Assembly (NCBI GenBank): GCA_027315345.1
Contig: DAHUYE010000038.1
Location: forward strand, 1-57,120
Source of the DNA: Actinomycetota bacterium
GTDB taxonomy: Bacteria > Actinomycetota > Acidimicrobiia > Acidimicrobiales > JAJPHE01
Reading direction: 5' to 3'
Length of the DNA stretch: 57,120 bases
In this document: positions 1-9,400 of the stretch, one piece after another
How positions within the stretch are numbered: position 1 is the stretch's first letter
Layout of the letters: every line of letters starts with the position of its first letter
Made by a program: the position numbers and the translations under genes
Notes under the pieces: model-generated
The model's database searches: none
The model's input: the letters and a program-made list of their open reading frames with translations, nothing else
What the model was told of the DNA's origin: nothing

Positions 1-959
1 AGCCAGTCCGCCTCCCACTCGTCCAGCCGGCGCTCCCCGGCCGGGCCGTACATGATCTGGATCTTGGCCACATCCCCGGCCACCGCCCGCAGCAGCCAGT
101 CCCGCCAGCAGCGGGCTTCCTCGTGGAAGCCGGCGCCCAGCAGGGACATGAGGGTCAGGGTGGCGTCGCGCAGCCAGCAGTAGCGGTAGTCCCAGTTCCG
201 GCTGCCCCCCAGGGACTCGGGCAGGGAGGTGGTGGGGGCGGCCACGATGCCCCCGGTGGGGGCGTAGGTCAGGGCCTTGAGGGTGATGAGGGAACGCAGG
301 ACCTCCTCCCGGTAGGGCCCCTCGTAGGTGCAGGCCGCGCTCCACCCCTGCCAGTAGCGCTCGGTGTCCTCGATGATCCAGCGGGCGGCCAGGGGCCGGG
401 GCGGCTCGGCGTGGGAGGGATACCAGGCCAGCTCGAAGGGCTGTTCCTGGTCCTCGCCCATGGTCCACTCCGCCACCGTCGACATGTCGTGTCCACGGGT
501 GTGGACGTGGGACCACAGGGACAGGGCGTCGGGACCGGCCACCGCCCGCAGGGACCCGTCGGCCCGGGTGACCCAGGGCAGGGTCGCTCCGTAGTCGAAG
601 CGGATGACGAGCTCCATGCGCATGGGCACCCGGCCCTTGAGGCCCTGGACGGTGCGGACCAGGACCGGGTAATCCTCCCGGGGCGGCATGGCGTCGATGA
701 GCCGGACCGTCCCGCTGGCCGTCTCCATCTCCGTCTCCAGCACCAGGGTCCCGGGCCGGTAGCGCCGGGTCACCCGGGTGACCGGCTCGGCCGGGGTGAT
801 CAGCCAGCGGCCGTGCTCGGGCCCCCCCAGGATGGCGGCGAAGCACGCGCTCGAATCGAACCTCGGCACGCACAGCCAGTCGATGGACCCGTCCTTGCCC
901 ACCAGGGCGGCGGTGTGGGTGTCCCCGATGATGGCGTAGTCCTCGATGGGTGTGCTCAT
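1..959 (-). CDS. GH15 glucoamylase/trehalase-like glycoside hydrolase (N-terminal part, cut by window edge)
   Basis: The visible 319 residues begin with MSTPIEDYAIIGD, the usual start of bacterial GH15 proteins, in which an N-terminal beta-rich domain precedes an alpha/alpha-barrel catalytic domain. The motif NWDYRYCWLRDATL near residue 265 is the typical GH15 segment that lines the sugar-binding site. Members hydrolyse alpha-linked glucans or trehalose. The substrate cannot be told from this fragment, because the catalytic glutamates lie beyond the window edge. No signal peptide is seen, so a cytosolic enzyme is likely. The ATG start at 959 faces the pyrophosphatase gene divergently across about 54 nt. 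The family is secure and the specificity is open. Confidence 0.88.
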   Translation of the reverse strand, partial: MSTPIEDYAIIGDTHTAALVGKDGSIDWLCVPRFDSSACFAAILGGPEHGRWLITPAEPVTRVTRRYRPGTLVLETEMETASGTVRLIDAMPPREDYPVLVRTVQGLKGRVPMRMELVIRFDYGATLPWVTRADGSLRAVAGPDALSLWSHVHTRGHDMSTVAEWTMGEDQEQPFELAWYPSHAEPPRPLAARWIIEDTERYWQGWSAACTYEGPYREEVLRSLITLKALTYAPTGGIVAAPTTSLPESLGGSRNWDYRYCWLRDATLTLMSLLGAGFHEEARCWRDWLLRAVAGDVAKIQIMYGPAGERRLDEWEADW

Positions 960-1013
960 CCCGGCATCACCCGCTCATCCTTGCCCATCCGGGCATCCCG
1001 ATACGATCCGGCG

Positions 1014-1496
1014 GTGGAGATCGAAGCGGTCATCGAGATCCCCAAGGGCTCGCGGAACAAATACGAGATCGATCACGACACCGGGGCCATCTGGCTGGAC
1101 CGGATGCTCTTCACCGCTACTCAATACCCCGCCGACTACGGATTCGTGTTCGGGACCCACGCCGATGACGGGGACCCCCTCGACGTCCTGGTCCTGCTGG
1201 ACGATCCGACCTTTCCGGGCTGCCACATCCACGTCCGACCCGTCGGGGTCTTCCGCATGACCGATGAGGCCGGGGGCGACGACAAGATCCTGGCCGTTCC
1301 TTCCACCGACCCCCGCTGGGAGAAGGTCCAGGACCTGGACGACCTGCCCGGGCACCTGACCGCCGAGATCAGCCACTTCTTCGCCGTCTACAAGGAGCTC
1401 GAGCCCGGCAAGGGCACCGACGTCATCGGCTGGCGGGGGGCAGCCGAGGCCGAGGAGATCGTCCGCCGGGCCCAGGCCCAGGTGCGGCCCCATTGA
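1014..1496 (+). CDS. ppa: Inorganic pyrophosphatase, family I
   Basis: This 160-residue cytosolic enzyme hydrolyses pyrophosphate to two phosphates with Mg2+, pulling biosynthetic reactions forward. The family I signature DGDPLDVLV is present after YGFVFGTHA, and the N-terminal stretch EIPKGSRNKYEID is typical. The length matches actinobacterial soluble pyrophosphatases. The reading frame stays open upstream to position 123, but that part lies antisense to the GH15 gene and has no protein-like character. The GTG at 1014 is therefore chosen. No clear Shine-Dalgarno precedes it, so leaderless translation is possible. The stop codon overlaps the start of the following GGDEF-EAL gene. Confidence 0.95.
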   Translation: MEIEAVIEIPKGSRNKYEIDHDTGAIWLDRMLFTATQYPADYGFVFGTHADDGDPLDVLVLLDDPTFPGCHIHVRPVGVFRMTDEAGGDDKILAVPSTDPRWEKVQDLDDLPGHLTAEISHFFAVYKELEPGKGTDVIGWRGAAEAEEIVRRAQAQVRPH

Positions 1497-2905
1497 CAGA
1501 CCCCGCCGGCGTAACCGGCGCCGGTGACCCGGGCGGGCCGGTCCCCGACGGGGAGCGGCGCCGGGATCTCGGGGAGCTGCCCGGGCCCGACCCCGAAGTC
1601 GAGGCCCTGGCCTACGCCGCCACCCATGACGTCCTGACCGGCCTGCCCAACCGGGAGCTCCTCTACCGCCGCCTGTCGCGGGCCCTGGAGTTGCACTACC
1701 AGGAGGACGAGACCCTGGCCGTCATCTTCTTCGACCTCGACCGGTTCAAGAAGATCAACGACAGCCTGGGCCACCGGGCCGGGGATGAGCTGCTGGTGGC
1801 GGCCAGCCGCCGGATCGAGGCCGTGGTCCGCCCCACCGACCTGGTGGCCCGTTTCGGCGGGGACGAGTTCGTGGTGGTCTGTGCCCGAATCCGGGAGATC
1901 GAGGCCCTCGGAGTGGCCGACCGCATCCGGGAGGCGCTGGAGCGGGCCTTCACCATCGAGGGCCAGCCCGTCTACATCTCGGCCAGCCTCGGGGTGGCCT
2001 TCCCCCGGGGCGCCGATGCCGACCCCGACGGCCTGCTTTCCGACGCCGACGCCGCCATGTTCGAAGCCAAGCGCCGGGGCCGGAGCCGGACCGAGGTCTT
2101 CGCCCGCCGGCTGCGGGAGCGGGCCCTGGAGAGGCTGGAGACCGAGGCCGCCCTGCGGGTGGCCATCGAGACGGACAATCTGCGACTGGCCTTCCAGCCC
2201 ATCGTGGAACTCGAGTCCGGAATGACCCGGGGCGTCGAGGCTCTCATCCGCTGGGACCACCCCCACCGGGGCGTGATGGACCCCCAGGCCTTCATCCTCC
2301 TGGCCGAGGAAACCGGTCTCATCTGCCAGGTCGGGGCCTGGGCGGCCCGGCGGGCCTGCAGCTGCCAGGCCGAGTGGGACCGCCTGGCCGCCCTGCACGG
2401 CACCACCCAGCTCACCACCGCCATCAACGTCTCGGCCCACCAGCTGGTCCGCCCCGACCTCATGGAGGCCCTGGAGTCCTGTCTGGGAGTCGCCGATTTC
2501 GTCCCCGGCCGCATCCGCCTGGAGATAACCGAGAGCGCCGTCATCGAGGAGCCGACCGCCGGACTCAGCGCCCTGCGGGCCCTCAAGCAACTGGGCGTGG
2601 GGCTCATCCTGGACGACTTCGGGACCGGTTACGCCTCCCTTAGCGCCCTGCGCCGCTTCCCCTTGGACGGCATCAAGATCGATAAGTCCTTCGTCTCGGG
2701 CATGGTCTCCCACCGACAGGACCGGGCCATCATCTCGGCCGTGGCCGGCCTGGCCGAGGACCTGGGCCTGGAGCTGGTGGCCGAGGGGGTCGAATCGGAA
2801 CGCCAGCGGGAGATGCTGCTGGAGCTCGGCTGCCGCCTGGGCCAGGGCTTCCTCTTCTCCAAGGCCCTGGAGGAGGGCCAGGTCCGCCGCCTGCTCGGGG
2901 CCTGA
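1493..2905 (+). CDS. GGDEF-EAL protein (c-di-GMP synthesis/hydrolysis)
   Basis: This 470-residue protein carries a GGDEF domain (about residues 40-205) and an EAL domain (about 215-465), after a short N-terminal segment with no sensor or membrane helix. The active-site motif GGDEF (residues 122-126) is intact. An inhibitory-site RxxD (RPTD) lies exactly five residues before it. The EAL motif (249-251) and DDFGTGY near 373 are also intact, so both cyclase and phosphodiesterase activities are possible from sequence. The TTG start at 1493 overlaps the pyrophosphatase stop (TTGA), implying translational coupling. Diguanylate cyclases release two pyrophosphates per c-di-GMP, so pairing with a pyrophosphatase is sensible, though this link is inference. 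Confidence 0.92.
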   Translation: MTDPAGVTGAGDPGGPVPDGERRRDLGELPGPDPEVEALAYAATHDVLTGLPNRELLYRRLSRALELHYQEDETLAVIFFDLDRFKKINDSLGHRAGDELLVAASRRIEAVVRPTDLVARFGGDEFVVVCARIREIEALGVADRIREALERAFTIEGQPVYISASLGVAFPRGADADPDGLLSDADAAMFEAKRRGRSRTEVFARRLRERALERLETEAALRVAIETDNLRLAFQPIVELESGMTRGVEALIRWDHPHRGVMDPQAFILLAEETGLICQVGAWAARRACSCQAEWDRLAALHGTTQLTTAINVSAHQLVRPDLMEALESCLGVADFVPGRIRLEITESAVIEEPTAGLSALRALKQLGVGLILDDFGTGYASLSALRRFPLDGIKIDKSFVSGMVSHRQDRAIISAVAGLAEDLGLELVAEGVESERQREMLLELGCRLGQGFLFSKALEEGQVRRLLGA

Positions 2906-2908
2906 GCG

Positions 2909-4093
2909 CTACTGGGCGCAGGAGCCGGTGCTGACCGGGGCCGTGTCCGAGGAGTTGGACTGCACCCGGGACAGCACCGAGGGTGAGGCCAGGGCGTAGC
3001 CGACGTTGGGGTCGGTGGCCGAGGTGGAGAACACCACCCCGATGACCAGACCGTTGGGCTCGACCAGCGGCCCGCCGGAGTTGCCCGGCCGGACGACGGC
3101 CTGAAGCTCGTAGACGTAGCGGTTGGTCAGGCCCGTCCCGTAGATGTTGCGGCCCTGGGCCAGGAACAGCTGGCGCACACCGGCGGGTTGGGCGTTGAAG
3201 TTCCCCCCGCCCGGGTAGCCGAGGACGGCGGCCACCTGGCCCCGGTTCACATCCGAGCTGTCCAGACTCAGGGGGGCGCCCAGCCCGGGCAGTTCGGGCG
3301 CCCGCAGGAGGGCCAGGTCGAAGTTGGGGTCGAAATACACGATCCGGGCCTTGACCGGTACGTCGTTCTGGAACTCGAGCTGGGTCGAGTAGGTGCCGGC
3401 CACCACGTGGGCGTTGGTGACATAGAGCCCGGGGGCGACCAGGAAGCCACTGCCCTCCAGGATCTCCCCGCAGCCCTGGGAGACGATCTTGACCGTGGAA
3501 TGCCCGGCGTTGGCGACCGCCTCCTGCACCGAGGCGGGGCCGGCGGCCTGGACCGGGCCGGCCGAGGTCGGAGCCAGGCCGGCGAAGACCTGGGGAAAGC
3601 CGTGGGTGTTGAGGAGCTGCTCGATCCGGGAGAAGAACTGCGGACTGGGAGGCAGGGTGTCGTTGAGCCCCCGCAGCACGGTTGAGTCGCTGATCTGGCG
3701 GGCCAAGGTCGGCGAAGGGACGTCTCTGACCATCCCCGCCACCGCCCAGGCCACCAGGAGGGTGGCGGCCCCGGCCACCACCGCCCCGATGGCGGCGTCG
3801 GCAGGGCCGAGGTGGATGCGCCGGATGAACCCGTAGACCCGCAAGCCGAGCTGGCGTCCCACCGTGCCCACCAGGCCGGCACAGCCGAAGACCACCACCA
3901 GGACGGCCAAGAGCCGGGAGAACGGGTTGGAGAAGAAGCCGGCCACGCTGGGGGCGATCAGGGCGCCGATTATCAGGCCGGCCCAGAAGCCCCCGAAGGA
4001 AAGCACCTGCATGGCCGCACCCAGCCTGATCCCCCGGACCAGGGACAGGACGAAAAGCACGAGGATGATGATGTCCAGCAGGTCCACGGCCAC
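2909..4093 (-). CDS. MarP-like membrane-anchored serine protease (CvpA + trypsin domains)
   Basis: The N-terminal 150 residues contain four probable membrane helices of the CvpA (colicin V production) type. The rest is a trypsin-like protease domain facing outside the cell. The predicted catalytic triad is H229 (TNAHVV), D259 (NFDLALL) and S339 (GNSGGP). Cys208 and Cys392, close to the C-terminus, sit where the Mycobacterium tuberculosis acid-resistance protease MarP (Rv3671c) has its regulatory disulfide. Order, length (394 residues) and spacing match MarP closely. A role in envelope maintenance during acid or oxidative stress follows from the family and is not shown here. The GTG start at 4093 is preceded by a short gap to the divergent RDD gene. 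Confidence 0.9.
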   Translation of the reverse strand: MAVDLLDIIILVLFVLSLVRGIRLGAAMQVLSFGGFWAGLIIGALIAPSVAGFFSNPFSRLLAVLVVVFGCAGLVGTVGRQLGLRVYGFIRRIHLGPADAAIGAVVAGAATLLVAWAVAGMVRDVPSPTLARQISDSTVLRGLNDTLPPSPQFFSRIEQLLNTHGFPQVFAGLAPTSAGPVQAAGPASVQEAVANAGHSTVKIVSQGCGEILEGSGFLVAPGLYVTNAHVVAGTYSTQLEFQNDVPVKARIVYFDPNFDLALLRAPELPGLGAPLSLDSSDVNRGQVAAVLGYPGGGNFNAQPAGVRQLFLAQGRNIYGTGLTNRYVYELQAVVRPGNSGGPLVEPNGLVIGVVFSTSATDPNVGYALASPSVLSRVQSNSSDTAPVSTGSCAQ

Positions 4094-4116
4094 ATATTGC
4101 CCGCCGCCGGCCGGAG

Positions 4117-4629
4117 TTGGTCGATGATGGGCCGGTGCAGGATGCCCCGCCGTCGCAGTGGGCCCAACCCGGGCCCACCCTCGCCCGCCCCGTCCGGAGG
4201 ATGGGGGGATTCCTGGTGGACCAGGCCATTTTCGCTGTGGTGGGCGGCATCGTGTTGTACCGGGCCGGGGCCGGGGCCTCTCCCACGGTCGGCTCCCCCG
4301 TCTATGACCGCTCGGCTCTGATCGTCTTCGGCCTGGAGCTGGCCTATGAGCTGGTCCTGCTGGCCGTGCTGGGCCAGACGGTGGGCTGCCTGGCCGCCGG
4401 GGTCAAGGTGGTCCGCCAGGAGGACTCCGGCCTGCCCGGCTGGGGCCGGGCCGCCCGCCGGGTGGCCACGGCCAGCCTGCCGGCGGTGATCCCGGTGCTC
4501 GGCCTGGTCTTCCTGGTGGCCTGTTACGGCTGGATGTTCCGGGACCCCCGGCGCCAGGGCCTGCATGACAAGGCGGCCGGCACCCTGGTCATCGACGTAC
4601 GACGGACGCGAACGTACGGCGCCCCGTGA
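4117..4629 (+). CDS. RDD family membrane protein
   Basis: This 170-residue protein has about three hydrophobic segments. It opens its RDD domain with RRMGGFLVDQ, carrying the conserved Arg and Asp. The end (RRQGLHDKAAGTLVI) is also typical of RDD proteins, where the HD pair precedes a short cytosolic tail. RDD proteins are poorly characterised, and some have been linked to ion transport. The start is uncertain: TTG at 4117 is given, while an in-frame GTG at 4135 would remove six residues. The gene is divergent from the MarP-like gene. It converges on the MFS gene with a 41-nt overlap of coding sequence. Confidence 0.82.
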   Translation: MVDDGPVQDAPPSQWAQPGPTLARPVRRMGGFLVDQAIFAVVGGIVLYRAGAGASPTVGSPVYDRSALIVFGLELAYELVLLAVLGQTVGCLAAGVKVVRQEDSGLPGWGRAARRVATASLPAVIPVLGLVFLVACYGWMFRDPRRQGLHDKAAGTLVIDVRRTRTYGAP

Positions 4630-5962
4630 GGTAGACGAAGGCGGCCGCCGTGACCAGGACCAGGACGAGCAGCTCCCCGACGTGATCGCTGATGGTGACG
4701 GCCACCGGCACCAGGCCGCCGATCACCCAGGCCATCTGGAAGCGGGTCTCGAAGGCGGCAAAGGCCCGGCCCCGGTCGGCCTCGGCCACATCCCTCTGCA
4801 CCAGGGAGTCGAAGGCCAGTTTGGCCGAGGCCGCCCCCAGGCCCACCCCGGCGGTGAGCAGGCAGTCCCCCAGGCGGCGGTCGAGGGCGAAGGCCCCCCC
4901 GGATGTCACCATGACCACGGCCATGCCCAGGACCAGGATGCGCTCCTCGCTGAGGACCCGCCGCAGCCCCGGGGTGATCAGGGTGGCCACCAGGGACCCG
5001 GCCACGCTGGCCACCAGGACCACCCCGTACCACCAGGTGGCGGCGTGCTGGCGGCGCAGCTCGAAGGCCAGCAGGAAGGTGACCAGCCCCACCGTCCCCC
5101 GCAGGACGGCCATGCCGGTGGAGGCGACCACCACACTGGCCGGGCTGTGGGCCGGGCGCCGGCGCCCGGGCCGCCTCGGGGCCGGGCCGCCCCCCACCAC
5201 GGCCGGGATCTGGTCGGTGTCCAGCTCGGCGGCCGGGCGGGCCTCCCCTGGCTCCGGACGGCGGGCGGCCCGGGGCAAGCGGGCCGCCGACAGGGCGGCG
5301 AAGAGGAACACCACCGCATCCGCCCGCAGCACCCACGGCGCCCCCAAGTGGGGGATCTTCAGGATGGCCACGGCCGGGGCCCCTCCGACCAGGCCGGCCA
5401 GGGCCGAGATGAGAGCCAGACGGGAGTTGGCCCGGACCAGACCGGGACCGGAGTCGGCCACGGCCGGCACCAGGGCGGCCTTCCCGATCAGGTAGAGCTT
5501 GGAGGCCACCAGGACCAGGAAGGCCTCGGGGAAGAACAGCAGGCTGTGCAGGTCCCGGGCCATGAAGAAGCACAGGACGACCCGCACCCCCCCGGCGGTC
5601 ATGACCATGACCCGGCGGGCCTCCCGGCTGCGGTCCAGGAGCGGCCCCAGGGCCGGTGAAACCACGGCGAAGGGCGCCATCGTCAACAGCAGGTACAGCG
5701 CCACCTTGGACCTGGCCGCCGAGGGGCTGATGCTGAAGAACAGCGACCCGGCCAGGGCCACGGTCATGAAGGCGTCCCCGGTGACCATCAGCAGATGGGT
5801 CACGGCCAGGCGCCCGAAGGGCGTCAGCGGGGGCTTGAGCTCGGGGAAGGCCCTCCCGGCCAGGATCCGGGTGCGGGCCAGGCGCCGGCGGGGCGGCCGG
5901 GTGTCCACCGGAACGGAGCCGCCCTGGGGTTCTGAACCTGGCGGAAGGGCGCGGGCCCGCAC
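4589..5962 (-). CDS. MFS transporter
   Basis: This 457-residue integral membrane protein has about ten to twelve hydrophobic segments in two halves. A basic, proline-rich cytosolic loop (around residues 230-270) separates them. The first 45 residues are Arg/Pro-rich and cytosolic. DRSREARRVM between helices 2 and 3 resembles the MFS loop 2-3 motif. The overall pattern is that of actinobacterial drug- or metabolite-type MFS proteins. The substrate is unknown, and export is more likely than import from the family trend only. The 3' end overlaps the RDD gene by 41 nt tail to tail, so there is no room for a terminator between them. Confidence 0.8.
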   Translation of the reverse strand: MRARALPPGSEPQGGSVPVDTRPPRRRLARTRILAGRAFPELKPPLTPFGRLAVTHLLMVTGDAFMTVALAGSLFFSISPSAARSKVALYLLLTMAPFAVVSPALGPLLDRSREARRVMVMTAGGVRVVLCFFMARDLHSLLFFPEAFLVLVASKLYLIGKAALVPAVADSGPGLVRANSRLALISALAGLVGGAPAVAILKIPHLGAPWVLRADAVVFLFAALSAARLPRAARRPEPGEARPAAELDTDQIPAVVGGGPAPRRPGRRRPAHSPASVVVASTGMAVLRGTVGLVTFLLAFELRRQHAATWWYGVVLVASVAGSLVATLITPGLRRVLSEERILVLGMAVVMVTSGGAFALDRRLGDCLLTAGVGLGAASAKLAFDSLVQRDVAEADRGRAFAAFETRFQMAWVIGGLVPVAVTISDHVGELLVLVLVTAAAFVYLTGRRTFASVVRR

Positions 5963-6034
5963 GCTTCAATGGTACGGCCCGCCCCGCCTGGGGCCAACGG
6001 GCGCACGGCGCCCTGGCCCGGTTGGAAAGCGCGT

Positions 6035-6190
6035 CTACCAGCGGTACCAGCGAGCTTCGGTGCCGCGGGCGAAGAAACCTATGACCCACACCAGGGCCAT
6101 GATCACGGCCACGATCCAGAGAAAGTGGATGGCAAAGCCCAACCCACCGAAGAGAAGAACCAGTAGCGCCAGAAGCAGGATGAGTCCCAT
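6035..6190 (-). CDS. 51-residue hydrophobic membrane protein
   Basis: The ORF reads MGLILLLALLVLL and continues with a second hydrophobic stretch, ending in the charged tail RGTEARWYRW. The ATG at 6190 is preceded by a good Shine-Dalgarno (GGGAGGG, about 6 nt away). The layout of two short membrane helices in about 50 residues with an aromatic, basic C-terminus is common in actinobacterial hydrophobic proteins of the lmo0937/DUF5670 type, whose function is unknown. It sits alone between the MFS and EccC-like genes, all on the minus strand. The coding potential is convincing and the family assignment is by eye. Confidence 0.7.
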   Translation of the reverse strand: MGLILLLALLVLLFGGLGFAIHFLWIVAVIMALVWVIGFFARGTEARWYRW

Positions 6191-6487
6191 CGAATGCCCT
6201 CCCATTTGTCAGCCCGGCTTTTGTGCCGGTGCTGCGTTAGCGCTTTCGTACCCAGCGAACTTCAGGATTCAAACGGCCCGAGGCGCCCCGGCCCTTCCGC
6301 CCCTGCGGACCATCCAGGAACGCATCGACCGCCTCGACCCGGCGTGGGAGGGCACCGACCAGCTGGTTGACGCCATCAACACCATTGCGGCCGTGCTGGC
6401 CGGCTCCTGACCCGGGGGACCAGGCGACTCCCGGAGCGGCCACACCGAAGCGGCGCCGGGTGGCTAGGGAGGAGCTCTCGACCGGCT
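6191..6487. other. Intergenic stretch with a weak short ORF
   Basis: About 300 nt separate the small membrane protein from the EccC-like gene. On the plus strand a frame ending at 6410 reads RTIQERIDRLDPAWEG and ends in INTIAAVLAGS, which looks amphipathic and protein-like. Its only standard in-frame start is ATG at 6180, antisense to the neighbouring gene and without a ribosome-binding site. It may be a remnant or chance. No RNA gene or clear terminator was recognised. Confidence 0.25.
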
Positions 6488-9400
6488 TCATTCGGCGCCG
6501 ACCAAACGCAGCCGGCGCTCCTCGGGCTGCCCCGGCTGACCAGCCGCCCCGGCCACGCCAGTGACACCGGCGGCCCCGGTGGCGCCAGCGGGCAGGTAGC
6601 ACTGCAGCACCACCGGCGCAGCTCCAGGCCTGACCAGGGTGCCGCGCCCCGGTGACCACCGGCCGGCGGTGATCCCGGACAACAGGGGACCTTCATCCGC
6701 TGACCCGGACAGGACCAGTCCGATCGGTTCGGCCTCGCGCAGTCGTTGGGTGAAGGGCTCGAAGGCGCTACGGGCCGCCCCGCCCACCCGCCGGGCCAGA
6801 ACCACATGGAACCCGATGTCGGCGGACCATCCGATCAGGTCCACCAGGGGACCGAACGGGCCCGAGCCGTTCTGAAGGAGCCGCTCGTAGTCATCGATGA
6901 TCAGAAAGTGCTCCGGGCCGGCCCGGACCGACCCCGGCTCGTCCAACTCATCAGCGGGGAGGCGGAGGATGAGCGTGGCGGCCAGCTCCACCGCCAGCCG
7001 GCCGGCGGCGGCGGCCGAGACGGCGTAGGACTCCGGCCGGACGGCGCGGGCCAGTCCGGCCAGGCCCCGGGTGGGGTCGACCAGGTGGATCAGTGGCCGT
7101 TGGTCCTCTCCCGGCCGCTCAACCCGGGACAGGTGGCCAACCACCCGGGCCAGCACTCCGGAGCGACCGGAGCCGGAGTCCCCGTAGACGAGGAGGTGGG
7201 CTCCCGGCGCAGTCAGGTCCAGCTCCACCGGCTCGGCGCGGAACTCGGAGCGGCCCAGCCCGAAGGCGGAACCGGGCGCCGGCGATGCCGGCGCCGGCAC
7301 CACCGGGGGCAGATGGCTCAGGGCCGGCGCCCGCACCTGCCCAGCGGCCGCCTTCGCCCGGCGGATGAATTCGGCCAACCCCTCGGTTCGGGCGGCTTGG
7401 AAGACATGACCCTCCCGGGTCAGACCCCGGCCGGGTACGTCGGCGGGAAGTTCCAGGGCCCGGCGGCGGCCCACCATGGAGTCGGAAGCATCCCCCAGGC
7501 GCAGCTCGAGACGGGTCCCGAACGCATCCAGGAGTTGGGGCCGCACATCCATCCACCGGTTGGCGGTGATGACCACATGGACGCCGTGGCGCAGGCCACC
7601 ATTGGCGATGGCGGTCATGCGGACCTCGAGCTCCGGCATCGTCTGGCGCAGCTGCCCGACGTCGTCAACCAGAAGAAACACCTCGGGCTCTCCGCCATCG
7701 GAAGCGCTCGGATGACGGCCGGCCCGGGCCTCGATCACACCCTCGAGATGGCGGAGGAGCCGGGAGGCGCCGGCCGGGTCCCCGCTCCCGACCACCGCGC
7801 CGACATGAGGCAACTCGGCCAGGGCGGTCAGCCCGCCGGCGCCCGGATCCAGTCCGTAGATGTGGACCTGGTCCACCGACCGCCCCGCCGTCAGGGCCAC
7901 CGCCAGGGTCTGCAGCAAGTGGGACTTTCCGCTTCGCGGCGCCCCGGCGATGGCCAGGTTGCCTCCGGCGCCGCGCCAGTCATAGATGAGGGGAACCTGG
8001 GACTGCCGCCGGGGCACATCCACCAGGCCCAGCGGAATCTCTCCGAGCTTCGGGGCGGGCGCCGGCCGGCGTCCCGGGCCTATCCCGAGGAGGTCCTCGA
8101 GCACCAGCGACTCGGGTAACGGGTCGAGCCACACCGGCCGGGCCCGGTCCGCACCCGCGGCGGCGGACTGCACCAGGGCGGGGAGTTCCGGGCCCACCAC
8201 CGCCGCCCGGAACCGCACCGAGCGGTCGTCCACGCGAAACCAGCCTCCACCCGGCGTGGATGGCAACTCGAAGGCGGCTGGGCTGTCCAGGACGGACCGG
8301 GACTCCTGGGCGGTGTTGGTCCGCAGGGCGATGCGGTAGCGCAGGTGCGGCTCCAGCCGGCGGATCCGCCCCTCATCCAGTCGCTGCGTCGCCAGCAGCA
8401 GGTGGATTCCGAGGGAGCGGCCCACGCTGGCGATGGTGGTGAAGGTGTCGATGAACTCCGGACAGGACGCCAGCAACTCACCGAACTCGTCCACCACCAC
8501 CACCAGGTACGGAAGCGACCCGGCCGCCCGGTCGTGGAGGTCCCGGATCGACTCCGCCCCGGCGGCCCGCAGCACCTCCTGGCGTCTCTCGATCTCGGCC
8601 CGGAGAGCATCCCGGGCCCGTTCGATCCGGCCCCCGTCCTCGGCCAGGTTGGTGACCAGCCCGGCCACGTGGGGCAGCTCCGCCAACCCACTGAAGGCGG
8701 CCCCGCCCTTGAAGTCCATCAGCACCAGGTTGAGCAGCCCCGGACTGTGGACCTTCGCCAAGGACAGCGTCACCGTCCTCAGCAGTTCGCTCTTGCCCGA
8801 CCCGGTGGCCCCCACCAGGATGCCGTGAGGACCGCTCCCCCCGGCGGCCGCCTCCGCCAGCGAAAACGTCAGCCGGTGGCCGTTCGCTTCGGTGCCGATG
8901 ACCGCCTGCAACAGCCGAGGATGGCTTCCGGCCTCCAGGTCTCCGCAGTCCAGGGGCCGAGCTCCCCCCAGCAGGCTCGACAGCCGCACTGCTACCGGAG
9001 CGCGCTCGGCTTGATGGAGCCGCCGCGGCGCCAACCCCTGGGCCAGGGCCCGGGCCGAAGTCAGGCTCAGGCCGTCGGCCCGCACCCCGGTTTCGAGGCG
9101 CCCGCCCGGCCCGGACTCGAGATAGGTGGCGGTGCCGTCGGAGTGCACCTCGACCACGGCCTCGCAGTCCTCCGGAATGCCGGTGGCCGGGCCGATCAGG
9201 CTGATCACGGTGGCGGCGCTCCCGGTGCGGGGCCCGCCGTCGTCCACCTGGACCCGGTGACCGCGGACCGCTTCTTCCGCCACGGGCCGGGCGTGGGGCA
9301 GTTGGGCCACCCAGGCCCAGTCGGCGCCGGAAGGGCCGGCGTCGACATGGAGATCTCCGGGCGCATGGAAAACAGCCAGGGCCGCCACCCAGCCCCGCAC

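Noticed and set aside
123-1013. Upstream extension of the pyrophosphatase frame
   Set aside because: It is antisense to the GH15 gene and would add 297 residues unlike any pyrophosphatase. The family start matches GTG at 1014.
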